A DNA stretch of 64,000 nucleotides from an uncultured Methylococcaceae bacterium (GCA_903866825.1 CAIPPE010000180.1:1-64000); one strand, 5' to 3'. Shown: positions 31,487 through 41,307, numbered from the stretch's first letter. Numbers and translations are program-made. Notes: generated from the letters alone by a model not told the origin.

Positions 31487-31858
31487 CTAGATTTTCTTAT
31501 TAATGATTACTTTATCATCGATAATTAATTCTGATATTCCACCTAAAGCAGTTAACAAAGTGCATGAAGCTTTTTTGAAACCACCCGTTTTAGCATTTTC
31601 ACCTAACCAAATTAAAGTAATGTAAGTTTCTCTATCACTTTTTGTTTCTGATGGGAAATATACCTGTTCACCGGTTTCTTTTTTAATCAATACAGGACAT
31701 TTCTCACTCGCCATTGTTTGAATAGCGACGTAGTTTCTTATGCCTGCTGCAGCTTCTTTTTGTGCAATACTGGGCTCATCTTTACTTAAGCCAACCATGA
31801 TAAATCCTATTACAAAAACCCCGATAATAGCGAGTCCGACCTTTGTTGTTTCAGTCAT
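31487..31858 (-). CDS. Hypothetical single-TM protein
   Basis: N-terminal TM segment VGLAIIGVFVIGFIMVGL. Confidence 0.5.
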   Translation of the reverse strand: MTETTKVGLAIIGVFVIGFIMVGLSKDEPSIAQKEAAAGIRNYVAIQTMASEKCPVLIKKETGEQVYFPSETKSDRETYITLIWLGENAKTGGFKKASCTLLTALGGISELIIDDKVIINKKI

Positions 31859-32060
31859 TATATGTTCCTCTTTTTCTCTGTTGCACCTAAACTTATGAGA
31901 AGGTGCTTATAACCTGATTGATTTTATGCTAATTAATCAGGTTCAGCAATGAAAGTTATATGCCGGGACTAATAACCTACCCATAGCTTATAGCTCTATT
32001 AGTTACTGATGTTACGCAGCCTGTAATTGAACAGAGGAGTGATAAATAGGCGGGATTTTA

Positions 32061-32090
32061 TGGGATAAATTGATTTTTAGTGGGATAAAT
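32061..32090. repeat. Direct repeat TGGGATAAAT x2 (20-bp period), candidate transposase-binding end repeats
   Basis: Perfect 10-mers at 32061-32070 and 32081-32090 at the phage/host junction. Confidence 0.45.
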
Positions 32091-32130
32091 TTTAATTTTT
32101 ATTTAAACTAAAAAAAATCTATTTTATATA

Positions 32131-32679
32131 TCAAAACAAAGAAATTTGGACAGGTAAGTCAATTTTTGTGTTTTTATCCTTAGTAATCCAGAATGATAAT
32201 CCTGAAAAATCATTAATAATTTTTTGGGCAACTTTCTTAGAAATAACCAGGGAGTATTCTTCGTCTATGCCGTTTTTTTGTAATTCAATAGGGAGATATT
32301 CTTCCAAAACGGTTATCAAGATGGGTTTTAATTTTTCTTTTACTGGTGGAAGAGGAAAAAGATCATTTTGATCATTTTTAACCAAAGATTTACGAATTTT
32401 TTTAGTAATATTGTAAATCTGTTGGACGCTTAAGTTATACTTAATAGCCAGTTCATTTTTATTGTTACCGTCGAAATCTTGCCAGATAAGCTGATGTTTT
32501 TTATCACAGTTATCACGATAAGAGGTAGGAATATAAATGAGCTGACAGTTGAAATTAAGCTGTAAAACATCGAGTAGCGCTTTAGATGCCGCTACAGCTT
32601 TTATTTCAGGATATTTTTTGATTACCTCCTTATATATATACGCTTGCAAATCATGCAAGATATGATCAGTTGATATCAT
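32131..32679 (-). CDS. Mor-family transcription activator with C-terminal extension
   Basis: LIYIPTSYRDNCDKKHQLIWQDFDGNNKNELAIKYNLSVQQIYNI. Confidence 0.8.
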   Translation of the reverse strand: MISTDHILHDLQAYIYKEVIKKYPEIKAVAASKALLDVLQLNFNCQLIYIPTSYRDNCDKKHQLIWQDFDGNNKNELAIKYNLSVQQIYNITKKIRKSLVKNDQNDLFPLPPVKEKLKPILITVLEEYLPIELQKNGIDEEYSLVISKKVAQKIINDFSGLSFWITKDKNTKIDLPVQISLF

Positions 32680-32747
32680 CTAGCTAGCCATCTCTTTAGT
32701 TGCTCGATTAAAATAATTTTTTGTTGCGTATTAAACCATTGCAGTGC

Positions 32748-33173
32748 CTAAATTCCCTGAGTCGTTTTAAATTGTCCTTTCGCCCAATTAATAAGAGCAC
32801 GTTCACTAGGGTCATTGACTTTTTTAGCATCATGTAATTGCAACCATAAAGCCCTTATTTTTTTGCTTTGCCCATCATCAGCCAGTTTTCTAACACTGGC
32901 TGTGGTGTCGACCATATCGGGCTTAGACTTGGGCTTGACATTAAAGCCCAAGTTTTTCATGGTTTGCAATGCAGAGCGTAATTGGGCGTTAGAGAGTGAC
33001 GTTGCCGAATAACGCCCATGCTGATCAGGGACAGCACCCTGACGTGGCAACCAAATACCCCGATAAAACTCATCATCCCAGCCAAGCGCGTTCTTCCCGA
33101 TTTGTAGCAATTGATAATGATGCTTCCGGTCAAAGGGCTTAGCGACCCAGTTGCGTGAGTTACCGTTGCTCAT
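32748..33173 (-). CDS. GemA-like phage regulatory protein (DUF1018)
   Basis: KHHYQLLQIGKNALGWDDEFYRGIW; context in Mu early module. Confidence 0.8.
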   Translation of the reverse strand: MSNGNSRNWVAKPFDRKHHYQLLQIGKNALGWDDEFYRGIWLPRQGAVPDQHGRYSATSLSNAQLRSALQTMKNLGFNVKPKSKPDMVDTTASVRKLADDGQSKKIRALWLQLHDAKKVNDPSERALINWAKGQFKTTQGI

Positions 33174-33874
33174 GACTGACTCGCATCAATCGATAAAAAA
33201 TCAAACTCAAACCCATTGGGAAAATCAACTGCCGATATGGACAGTGGTATTGATACCTTATCCTGATTGTCGTTGATGAAAAATGCCTCTATAAACCAGC
33301 AGGTTCTAACGGGCCGATAGGCATCCATAATGATTTTAACGCCGTCGGTAAAATCAGCATTATGAAAGTCGTCGGACATTTTTGAAAGTTCCAGAACCCG
33401 ACCTGCCCTTAAGTTACCCTTAGCATCTTTTTTAAGTAGCCTGAATATGGTGCGCACCAATTTAGAGGATGATTCGTCCTTAGCTAGAGATTGGATAAAG
33501 GTATTTACCTTGCAAATACCCTCATGTACCGTATCATCCCAGCCGTCATTAGTACGGTACCCGAGGGTAATGGAATATTTATCAGTAGAGAAGGTATGGC
33601 TTTGTTGTGGCGTTTTTTCTTTATCTTTGGTACCAAAGACTTCAGCTTTAAGCTCCAGCACATCTTTAAAATAAGCAAATGTCTCTTTTTTTGTCTGGCT
33701 TAGGCTGTCCGATAGCTGCATCAACTTACCTACAGCATGGGGCACCGTGCTATTGATGAGAGCTTTATAGGCATTACGATTATCTTGCACAGTTTGTTTT
33801 TTTGCGGCCAATAGCTCTATCAACTGTTGTTCAGTGAGACTGCTAGGGTCTATCAAGTTTTTATTTGGCATCAT
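33170..33874 (-). CDS. DUF3164-family phage protein
   Basis: YKDVLELKAEV..GYRTNDGWDDTVHEGI pattern; Mu early context. Confidence 0.75.
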   Translation of the reverse strand: MMPNKNLIDPSSLTEQQLIELLAAKKQTVQDNRNAYKALINSTVPHAVGKLMQLSDSLSQTKKETFAYFKDVLELKAEVFGTKDKEKTPQQSHTFSTDKYSITLGYRTNDGWDDTVHEGICKVNTFIQSLAKDESSSKLVRTIFRLLKKDAKGNLRAGRVLELSKMSDDFHNADFTDGVKIIMDAYRPVRTCWFIEAFFINDNQDKVSIPLSISAVDFPNGFEFDFLSIDASQS

Positions 33875-33952
33875 TTATCCTTAATTAATAGGTTCGTTAA
33901 TTTTTTTAGCGCCCATACCACTTATTTAGGATGGGCGTGATCTTGATCAAGA

Positions 33953-34474
33953 TTAATACCTTCTATAGCTCCGAAACCTGGGCGGAAATCGGAACTTCAT
34001 TGGCTGGATATAGCGGTTATCATGCACTGCCGTTAGCGTAGTACCTGACAACTCATCATCTACCCTGTTTTGTAATAGATCGGCATAGTCAGTCATAAAT
34101 TTATTACAGGCCTCAATATTTTCTTTCTGTTCGATATCGGCTTTTACCGCCAACTGCCTATCCATCAATGGATAAAAATTAAAGGTTAATGGGGGCGGCT
34201 CCATAAGTGCCGTTAGAAGCGCCTCAGGGTCATTCCCTAAAAAATGACTTAGCGAAATAGAAGCGTCCGATTTGAGATGAACAAACAGTGTAGGATTATT
34301 AAAATAAATAGGTATGTACTGCTCAAATAGTGCCGCATTATGATAAAAATACATCTTCGATATGCTGTGACTGAAAGCAAGATCATATTTATCATCCAGA
34401 TAGTCATAAATATCGAATCGAGTGAAGCTGAAATTCTTTATGCCCATAAATAGTGCTCTTTTAGAGATTACCAT
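33953..34474 (-). CDS. Hypothetical phage protein
   Basis: ORF in the early operon. Confidence 0.5.
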   Translation of the reverse strand: MVISKRALFMGIKNFSFTRFDIYDYLDDKYDLAFSHSISKMYFYHNAALFEQYIPIYFNNPTLFVHLKSDASISLSHFLGNDPEALLTALMEPPPLTFNFYPLMDRQLAVKADIEQKENIEACNKFMTDYADLLQNRVDDELSGTTLTAVHDNRYIQPMKFRFPPRFRSYRRY

Positions 34475-34475
34475 C

Positions 34476-35633
34476 TCACGCCTCCAAAATTAGTTCGGAG
34501 CTGACCTTGGGAAAGCCCAGTTCAGATGCGTGATTCATGGCCGTCGAGACTAGATTATTAATCATGAGCGGATACATCAAGCTGATCGTTTCCCGTTTAG
34601 AGCGTTCATTTTTAGAAAAAATGAGCCGGGTACGGATAGCGTCCAGGGCGGATTTATCCAGAATAACATCCAGATCGGATCCGACCCGGGCGAACTTAAA
34701 CCTTAAATAGTCTTCCAGTTGGGTGTCCAAAGGGTTTAGCTTTATGATTTCGCACCGTTGCGACACCTCGCGAACATCACCGGTATGACCGGCCAGTTTA
34801 AGTTGTAGCTCAGGTTGGCCGATCAGCACGATACTGAGTAGCGTTTTAAAACCGTCACGTATTTCATAAAATCGTTTCAAATGTTTTAACGTAGGGATTG
34901 ACAGACTGTGCGCCTCCTCGATAATCAGACAATGCGTGTAGCCCGCACGGCGGCTGTCAGTTAGCAGACGCTGAACTTGTCGCGATTTGGCTTCTGGCGA
35001 TTGTCTAGGGGTGCTGAGTGGATCCAGGCTATAGATAATGGCATCTTCAATCGCAGACGATTTCAGAGTCTTGCCTTTTTTATCATTGTCCTCAGAGCGT
35101 CTTACCGATGGCTCTATAATAATGATGGGAGCATTTTCCCGTGCGATGCGGTCGATCAAATCCATGCGCAACGTCGATTTACCGGATCCAGATTCGCCGA
35201 CCACCGCACCGAAACCACCAAAACGGGCAGTCGACCAAAGCCACTCACGAACATTGCGAATGTCGGGACTGCTGAAGACATCCGCTGCATCATTCAGATC
35301 ATCGGCAAACGGATCGCGAAAAATATTAAAATGTTTTTTTGTAAAAGGGGTAATTCCGGTTTTTTGTAGTAACATAGTTATGACCTCCTCGGTCAGGATC
35401 GGTGTGTTTAAAGTAGCGATGATCGCTGGTTCGAACATCGCCGCGTCAACGGTGATGTCTTTATCTGTCAGAGCCTCGGTGATGAGACCCTTCAGATGTT
35501 TTTGGTTTGGTTCGGTCGGCCACTGCTCATGATTGAGCAGTTGGGCGACTGTTGCAGTACTCAAGTTTATCGCCCGTGATAGCTCAGCTTGACTAATACC
35601 GTTAGCTCGCAGGATAGCTTTTAATGCAAGCAT
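34476..35633 (-). CDS. MuB-like AAA ATPase with N-terminal HTH
   Basis: GESGSGKSTLRMDL Walker A, LIIEEAHSL Walker B, N-terminal LSRAINLSTATVAQLLN HTH. Confidence 0.87.
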   Translation of the reverse strand: MLALKAILRANGISQAELSRAINLSTATVAQLLNHEQWPTEPNQKHLKGLITEALTDKDITVDAAMFEPAIIATLNTPILTEEVITMLLQKTGITPFTKKHFNIFRDPFADDLNDAADVFSSPDIRNVREWLWSTARFGGFGAVVGESGSGKSTLRMDLIDRIARENAPIIIIEPSVRRSEDNDKKGKTLKSSAIEDAIIYSLDPLSTPRQSPEAKSRQVQRLLTDSRRAGYTHCLIIEEAHSLSIPTLKHLKRFYEIRDGFKTLLSIVLIGQPELQLKLAGHTGDVREVSQRCEIIKLNPLDTQLEDYLRFKFARVGSDLDVILDKSALDAIRTRLIFSKNERSKRETISLMYPLMINNLVSTAMNHASELGFPKVSSELILEA

Positions 35634-36349
35634 GATTTTTCGCCTTTTATTTTCTTTACCTTAGCGGCATCACCGCCCATACCACGATTTAGCGTAGCCG
35701 ACTTGCCGTCTAAAAAACCCGCTTCAGCATCTTTATAGGTCAGGTTGCGGCGGAGAGGAGCTTTATTAGAGCGCGGCGTTAGAGGAGTTAAATAACTGTA
35801 ATTTTTATCGATATAGGCAGCAATCGCGCTTGTGGTGGCTTCATCTGGAACCATTGCAGATATTTTTTTAGTTGCCGCAACTACCCAACTGCAGCAATAT
35901 AAATTGGTGCGAGTTTTTTGGGTCGCCGGTTTACAGCGTTTCAGATGTATTTTTGTATACACAGAACGACATTTTTTAAGCTGACGACTCAATACCTGAT
36001 ACGTATAACAGGCCAGCTCTGGCGAGGACCCCACACCGATAAACAGCCATGATCCGGGTTTCCCAAACCAGTCTATGTTAAATAAAACCTCACAGCCGAA
36101 CGCTTTGGCCACCGCTTTGGCCAGATACGATTCCCAGTCTGACGGATTGGTTTTTACGCTGGATTTTGCGTAAGAGCTACTGACCTCTGCGGCGATCACA
36201 TCGTCCATACTGATGTTGTACTCAGCCATCATCGCTTGTGCCTGGCGGAGTGCTATTGCAGCTTCATTAGCGTTGCTACTGGCCGATAGTTTTAAGCATT
36301 TTTTTATTTTTACCAGAACACGAGCCTGGCTAGTTATTTTCGAGACCAT
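35621..36349 (-). CDS. DUF2786 domain phage protein
   Basis: LVKIKKCLKLSASSNANEAAIALRQAQAMMAEYNIS. Confidence 0.8.
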   Translation of the reverse strand: MVSKITSQARVLVKIKKCLKLSASSNANEAAIALRQAQAMMAEYNISMDDVIAAEVSSSYAKSSVKTNPSDWESYLAKAVAKAFGCEVLFNIDWFGKPGSWLFIGVGSSPELACYTYQVLSRQLKKCRSVYTKIHLKRCKPATQKTRTNLYCCSWVVAATKKISAMVPDEATTSAIAAYIDKNYSYLTPLTPRSNKAPLRRNLTYKDAEAGFLDGKSATLNRGMGGDAAKVKKIKGEKSCLH

Positions 36350-36358
36350 GATTTTTCC

Positions 36359-38197
36359 TTAATTAACAGTTTTTAAGCGGGCCGTTCCGGCAACGGTTCT
36401 GCCTGCGTTAAGATCGGCCAGCACACCAGCCAATTCCGGTTCAGTCGGTCCGTCTGGGTATCTTTTTTGCAACTCGGCGAGCAACGTGTGGCGGTAATCA
36501 TCGCCTAGACTGTCGCGCAGCCACTTGGCAGCGGTGACCAGCGACATCCGTTGTAACTCAACCGGTGTTGTGGCGGCGATCGTGATAGCAGACGTTTCCA
36601 GGTCTTTTCCGACTGGGACTAGGCGAGTCGGCAGGTCTTTTTTACCCAAATGGGTATGGGAGACGATGCCCTTGCCGTCGTTCATAGCCTGGAAGGGTCG
36701 AACGTTTTTACGTAATAGCTCTTCAGCGGCTTCCAAAGACACATCACCGAAGGCGGTCTTTGCGATTTGTTTAGCCGCGCGTTCAGCAACTGTGTCTTTA
36801 GCCCGGTCAAAGCCCTCACCGATCACCTGCGCTTCAAGTTGACGACCAAAAGCATCAAAATCAACAGCAGGCATTACCTGGATAGTCAGCGGGGCTTTGC
36901 CAAATTGATCAATTTCTACGCGGATAGCGCCTTCTGCCAGCAATAGGGGGCTAACCTTGACCTTATCGTTTTGGCTATAAAATTCGGCCCACTGGCGTAG
37001 ATTGTATTTTTGACTTTTGCCCATTTCAGGATGCACATAACTAATCAGATTGTCACGAATGTGACGGGTTTCATCCTTTCCGGTGAGAAACCATTTGCAA
37101 ACGTGCGCTTCCGGCATTTTTATTAAATTCTCTGGGGTACGTAGTATCAGTTGCCAAAGCTCATCACGAATTAACTTGTCGCCGCTAGCGCGTTGGATGC
37201 GACTGTCCACATGTGTAATAGCATTCGCGTTATAGTCACGTACCCATCGCTCAGCACTGGCATTGAGCTGCTCAACGTTATCGACCGGTTGATCACGTAA
37301 TCGGCTTTCAAAGTGCATTTCGATAATCCTATTACCGTTTTCTACGCCGCCTTTAGCCCAGGCATGATGGGTGGCATGGACCTGGTGATCAACGCCTAGG
37401 GCATCCAGCAGGCGCACAATAGCGGCACTGGTATTTGCGCTGCCCTTATCCCAGAGTAGAATTTTTGGGACGCCATGACTGAGTCGATGGGGTTGCTCGC
37501 CCCAGGTATAGAGCAAAAAATCAAACAGGCTGCGCTGGTTTTCGCCTGCAGCTTCGTAATACCTAACATCCAGTGTGCCGCTAGCATGGTCATAGCGGAC
37601 ATAGCGCCATACTTTCAGTTTAACCTTGTCATGACTGGCAGGCTTGTTTTTATTAAACTCAGCCTCTGTCATCAGCATTTGTTTTTTGCCCAGGTAATAG
37701 ACCAGACAGAGAGATGGATCTATCTCATGGACATGGTTAGGAAATATGCTACGCATCGGGATATGATTGCGGGCGTTGGCCTGGGTTGGGGTATCGAGTT
37801 TTCGGCTCCGAAGCATACGATTAATCTGGCTGGCGGTGATGGGTATTTCGATACCATTGGCATCGGCGATATTCATCGCGACGCCGGTGGGTTTAGTCGC
37901 GATACCATTAGCACGCACACTGACCGATTTGGTGGCAGCGATAAATCCGAGCGCCTCATCTGATAGACTGCTTTTACCGGCGTCATTGCGTTTTTTACGC
38001 TTGGAGTCAAAACCTGCAAACGCCGTCAACCAGCGCCATATGGTTTGTTTACTTTTGCCATGCAAATCAGCAAACGCCGTAATCAGTGCGCCACCATGGC
38101 CGTGTTGTGCAGCATCAAGCTGATGGCGTAAGGCCATGAGCAGCTCAAGCATATCGGCGTTGGGTTTATTCATAGCGATCCAGTCTATATAATTCAT
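36359..38197 (-). CDS. Mu-like transposase A (DDE integrase)
   Basis: HEIDPSLCLVYYL, LLWDKGSANTSAAI, HHAWAKGGVENGNRI DDE core; adjacent to MuB. Confidence 0.9.
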   Translation of the reverse strand: MNYIDWIAMNKPNADMLELLMALRHQLDAAQHGHGGALITAFADLHGKSKQTIWRWLTAFAGFDSKRKKRNDAGKSSLSDEALGFIAATKSVSVRANGIATKPTGVAMNIADANGIEIPITASQINRMLRSRKLDTPTQANARNHIPMRSIFPNHVHEIDPSLCLVYYLGKKQMLMTEAEFNKNKPASHDKVKLKVWRYVRYDHASGTLDVRYYEAAGENQRSLFDFLLYTWGEQPHRLSHGVPKILLWDKGSANTSAAIVRLLDALGVDHQVHATHHAWAKGGVENGNRIIEMHFESRLRDQPVDNVEQLNASAERWVRDYNANAITHVDSRIQRASGDKLIRDELWQLILRTPENLIKMPEAHVCKWFLTGKDETRHIRDNLISYVHPEMGKSQKYNLRQWAEFYSQNDKVKVSPLLLAEGAIRVEIDQFGKAPLTIQVMPAVDFDAFGRQLEAQVIGEGFDRAKDTVAERAAKQIAKTAFGDVSLEAAEELLRKNVRPFQAMNDGKGIVSHTHLGKKDLPTRLVPVGKDLETSAITIAATTPVELQRMSLVTAAKWLRDSLGDDYRHTLLAELQKRYPDGPTEPELAGVLADLNAGRTVAGTARLKTVN

Positions 38198-39168
38198 ACG
38201 TTCAGGAGCTTTAAACGGGTTTCAGTGTACGCGCCCAGGGTTTTGTCAAAGGTCAGGCCGATGGCAGTGAGAATTTCAGCGGTCTCATTATGGATACCAA
38301 CCAGCTCCTGAGCCAGTAATTCACGGGCCGAGGTTAATGCATCCTCTTCGGCTTCTGATTCCGCTGTAATTTTCATAGCGCTGCTACGAATAACGTCCAG
38401 TGACCCCAGCGCGTGTTTAAGATTTTTGCGCGTGATGGCAAGCTGAGTCAGATAGCCCTCAAACGCCACTGGCCAATTCACATGTGCGCTGACCGGTCTA
38501 TCCAGTTTTAACGATTCCAACTGAAGATCTAGTTCGTTTAGTTTTTCATCTTTTTTAGCAATAACCGAGTCTCTGGCAGTCAGTGTCTTGGTTAATTCAT
38601 CGGCATGTGATTTCAGTATTAGCTTTTCGTTTTGATGCTTGGCGGCGAGTTGCTGCATTAGATCCAGAGCATTCTCAAGGCTTTCTGACTCGATGGCCTG
38701 GGCTATCAGGGCTTTATCGTCGGCAGGTAACGACTTAAGGGCGTTGTAATCGCGTTGTCGGAAGCCCAGCTTTTCAGATTGCTCGTAGAGTTCTGGGCCG
38801 AGTTGGTTGTAATTACTCATCAACTCTTGGACTCGCCGAGCTGATTTACCTAAAAATTCTATGCAAAACTCCTCAAAATGCGCGACGTGTCGCGTAATTC
38901 CATTTTCATCTTGGTATGGCAAGCCCTTGTATTTCTTGCCTTCCCTTAAATTTATGGCCGTTTCGGCGATTAGCTTTTCCGCGACCGTCGCGTAAAATTG
39001 TGCTGTTTCAATGCGACCAATCGCCTTGATAGCATCAAAGCTGCCCATAATCACGGCATCCGCTGCCGCTACGTCATTATTCTCTTGCTGTATCAGCTTC
39101 AATTCAGCATTCTCGGTATCGGCGTCGCGGTATTGTTTAATTCCTATCAGGGTTTCTTTACGTGACAT
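38194..39168 (-). CDS. Phage early coiled-coil protein
   Basis: ORF in the early operon, 4-nt overlap with transposase. Confidence 0.6.
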   Translation of the reverse strand: MSRKETLIGIKQYRDADTENAELKLIQQENNDVAAADAVIMGSFDAIKAIGRIETAQFYATVAEKLIAETAINLREGKKYKGLPYQDENGITRHVAHFEEFCIEFLGKSARRVQELMSNYNQLGPELYEQSEKLGFRQRDYNALKSLPADDKALIAQAIESESLENALDLMQQLAAKHQNEKLILKSHADELTKTLTARDSVIAKKDEKLNELDLQLESLKLDRPVSAHVNWPVAFEGYLTQLAITRKNLKHALGSLDVIRSSAMKITAESEAEEDALTSARELLAQELVGIHNETAEILTAIGLTFDKTLGAYTETRLKLLNV

Positions 39169-39171
39169 GGG

Positions 39172-39480
39172 TTAACCTCTATTTAAGTGATCTTGAGATT
39201 CTTTTATCCGGTCAGCTGCGGCTTCCAGTGATTTTGTGATTTGCAATGAAAATTGTGCAAAACGGTGGCTGGGCCTAATGCGGCCTGTTTCCGGGATGCG
39301 CTCAGCAAAGTTGGATTGCACTAGGGTAGCCACATAGCGGGTGATGTCGCTGGCGCTGTAGCCCGTTTCTTTAGCCAATTCAGTCGGGCTAAAGCCGTGG
39401 GCAAAGTTGCGTTGCAGTACATCGAGAACAGCCAGTACCTTAGCGGCGCTGGAGTTAGTTTTTCCAATCATAAATTTCAA
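39172..39480 (-). CDS. IclR-type HTH protein
   Basis: AAKVLAVLDVLQRNFAHGFSPTELAKETGYSASDITRYVATL. Confidence 0.75.
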   Translation of the reverse strand: MKFMIGKTNSSAAKVLAVLDVLQRNFAHGFSPTELAKETGYSASDITRYVATLVQSNFAERIPETGRIRPSHRFAQFSLQITKSLEAAADRIKESQDHLNRG

Positions 39481-39588
39481 ATCTCTAATATCAGTAAGTT
39501 GGTTGAAAATAAAAACACGTTTGCATCATGTAAAAATTTGTTTTAATGTGTAAAAATGTAAGCATCTTTAATTAATAGCGAAAACATC

Positions 39589-39828
39589 ATGAGCAACGAG
39601 CAATACCATGAGCTAAACGGAAAAATACAAGGGCTAATCGATATTGTTTTAACGCTGGTTATAACGTTGGATAAAAAACAAATTATTGATGCCAATGACT
39701 TCACCGATGCATTAGAGCAGGTGTCCATCAAGCGCGATCTGCCTCCTGAACTAAATTCGGGCCTGGAGTTGATCGATCATTTTGTTGAGATGCTGGACAG
39801 TTATGCCGAGCATAACGAATCGAAATAG
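39589..39828 (+). CDS. Small hypothetical protein encoded against the early operon
   Basis: 79-aa ORF with protein-like helical composition; RBS weak. Confidence 0.4.
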   Translation: MSNEQYHELNGKIQGLIDIVLTLVITLDKKQIIDANDFTDALEQVSIKRDLPPELNSGLELIDHFVEMLDSYAEHNESK

Positions 39829-39931
39829 GCTTGGTAGACGCAATAAACTGTATCGTTGACTCATCGAGACAGCTTTGGCCGCGTGTTGTAGGGCGTTTGT
39901 GGTTAGGGTGATTACGTTTCATGACAGGCTC

Positions 39932-40129
39932 CTAAGCAGCTTGTTGATTGGGGGATGATTTAAGGCCCAGCGCCACAGCGATAGCATGGCCCTTGCCGTG
40001 ACGACCCTTAATTTGGCCGTTGAGCACTAAGCTGACTTCACGGGGCGTGAAGTGGTGGTCACGCGCCCATTGGCTGATAGTGACGCCATTAGCCAAAAAA
40101 TCGGCTTTGACTTGTTCGGGTGTTTTCAT
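39932..40129 (-). CDS. Ner-like phage DNA-binding protein
   Basis: VKADFLANGVTISQWARDHHFTPREVSLVLNGQIKGRHGKGHAIAVALGLK. Confidence 0.75.
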   Translation of the reverse strand: MKTPEQVKADFLANGVTISQWARDHHFTPREVSLVLNGQIKGRHGKGHAIAVALGLKSSPNQQAA

Positions 40130-40144
40130 TGTTGTCTCCTGGCT

Positions 40145-40166
40145 TGTTTAGTCATTGTTTAGTCAT
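40145..40166. promoter_or_regulatory. Perfect tandem 11-mer TGTTTAGTCAT x2, candidate repressor/Ner operator
   Basis: Located between divergent ner-like and repressor genes. Confidence 0.55.
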
Positions 40167-40230
40167 TAAATAATATGTGTTAATTCGGGTTTAATTATGA
40201 GTACGAATGTTCCCATTGTCAAGGATATTT

Positions 40231-40614
40231 ATGAGTAAATTTTTACCCATTGGAGAGCGATTGCGTGAAGAGCGGGAAAGGCTTGGATTGAATCAGGCAG
40301 ATTTTGCAGCTATTGGAGGTTCTACGCGAAAGACACAATATAATTATGAAGCTGGGGAACGTGCGCCAGATGGCGGATTCCTAGCAGCCATCGCCGCAGC
40401 CGGTGCCGACGTACAATACATTCTGACTGGTATACGCTCTGCTGTTGTACCGGGTGCGGTCGTACTTAACCGCGAAGAAGCGGCGTTACTCGACAACTTC
40501 CGTCACATCGCTGACCAGGAGGATAAAAGCGCCGTGACTAAACTGGCGTTACGGAGCGCGGAGGCCGCGACCAGGGAGAAGACGCAACCAAGGACTGAGA
40601 AAAAAATCGGTTGA
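40231..40614 (+). CDS. XRE-family phage repressor
   Basis: LREERERLGLNQADFAAIGGSTRKTQYNYEAGERAPDGGFLAAIAAAGADVQYILTG. Confidence 0.8.
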   Translation: MSKFLPIGERLREERERLGLNQADFAAIGGSTRKTQYNYEAGERAPDGGFLAAIAAAGADVQYILTGIRSAVVPGAVVLNREEAALLDNFRHIADQEDKSAVTKLALRSAEAATREKTQPRTEKKIG

Positions 40615-40639
40615 TTTTTAATTTTAAAAAGGAAAAACT

Positions 40640-40853
40640 ATGAACAAATTGATTTGGCTATTGATTTTATTGGCTCCCCTCCCTGCGATGGCAGTAGAAT
40701 GGACCGGCGCAGTAGTCGGTATTTCTGATGGCGATAGTTGAAAATACATCATCTAACAGCGCTTTTGAATGTGAATTGTATTTAACTAAATGTGATATGG
40801 ATAACCTTGACCGGGATCATGACGGAATACCGTGCGAGTCTATCTGTCAGTAA
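40640..40853 (+). pseudogene. Remnant of a thermonuclease-like (SNase) protein with C-terminal Excalibur domain
   Basis: Signal peptide then GAVVGISDGDS* (34 codons), next frame ECELYLTKCDMDNLDRDHDGIPCESICQ* (Excalibur motif). Confidence 0.65.
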
Positions 40854-40864
40854 ATGGAGAGCAA

Positions 40865-41254
40865 ATGAAGATTATTTTGGTTTTGTTGTTATCGGGTTGG
40901 ACGTTTTTGGGCGTAGGAAATGTGTTTGCTCAGGAAAATGGGTCGGCTATTTATCAGCAGGCTAGGGATTTATTAAAAAAGGGCTATAGGATGGAGCCGT
41001 TGAGGATGAGCACTCGATTAGAAGACGGTACTCAATGCATGAATCTTATGCATGAATATAGGGAGAAAGCGCAATATTTAAGGCAACAAGCGCAAGATTT
41101 GTTTGATAAAACGCAAGATTTGAATAAACTTCATTTGGGGACGGCTACGGTTAACCTATTGACTTGCGTGACCTGTTCAACCCAGGCGACAGAATATTGT
41201 TTGAGAACCGAGATTGATTTGATTAAATATAGAAATCCGGGGCTAAAAGAATAA
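40865..41254 (+). CDS. Secreted hypothetical protein
   Basis: Signal peptide MKIILVLLLSGWTFLGVGNVFA; internal start preferred over 40832. Confidence 0.5.
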   Translation: MKIILVLLLSGWTFLGVGNVFAQENGSAIYQQARDLLKKGYRMEPLRMSTRLEDGTQCMNLMHEYREKAQYLRQQAQDLFDKTQDLNKLHLGTATVNLLTCVTCSTQATEYCLRTEIDLIKYRNPGLKE

Positions 41255-41270
41255 ATATGCGCATCTGCGC

Positions 41271-41304
41271 AAAAAGGGCCATACACTGCATGGCCCTTTT
41301 TTTT
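41271..41304. terminator. Bidirectional intrinsic terminator between convergent genes
   Basis: AAAAAGGGCCATacactgcATGGCCCTTTTTTTT. Confidence 0.9.
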
Positions 41305-41307
41305 GCC

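Noticed and set aside
31911-31943. Inverted repeat AACCTGATT...AATCAGGTT near the host/prophage junction as an attachment site
   Set aside because: Mu-like elements use short TG/CA ends with 5-bp target duplications; this looks like an ordinary hairpin upstream of a host gene
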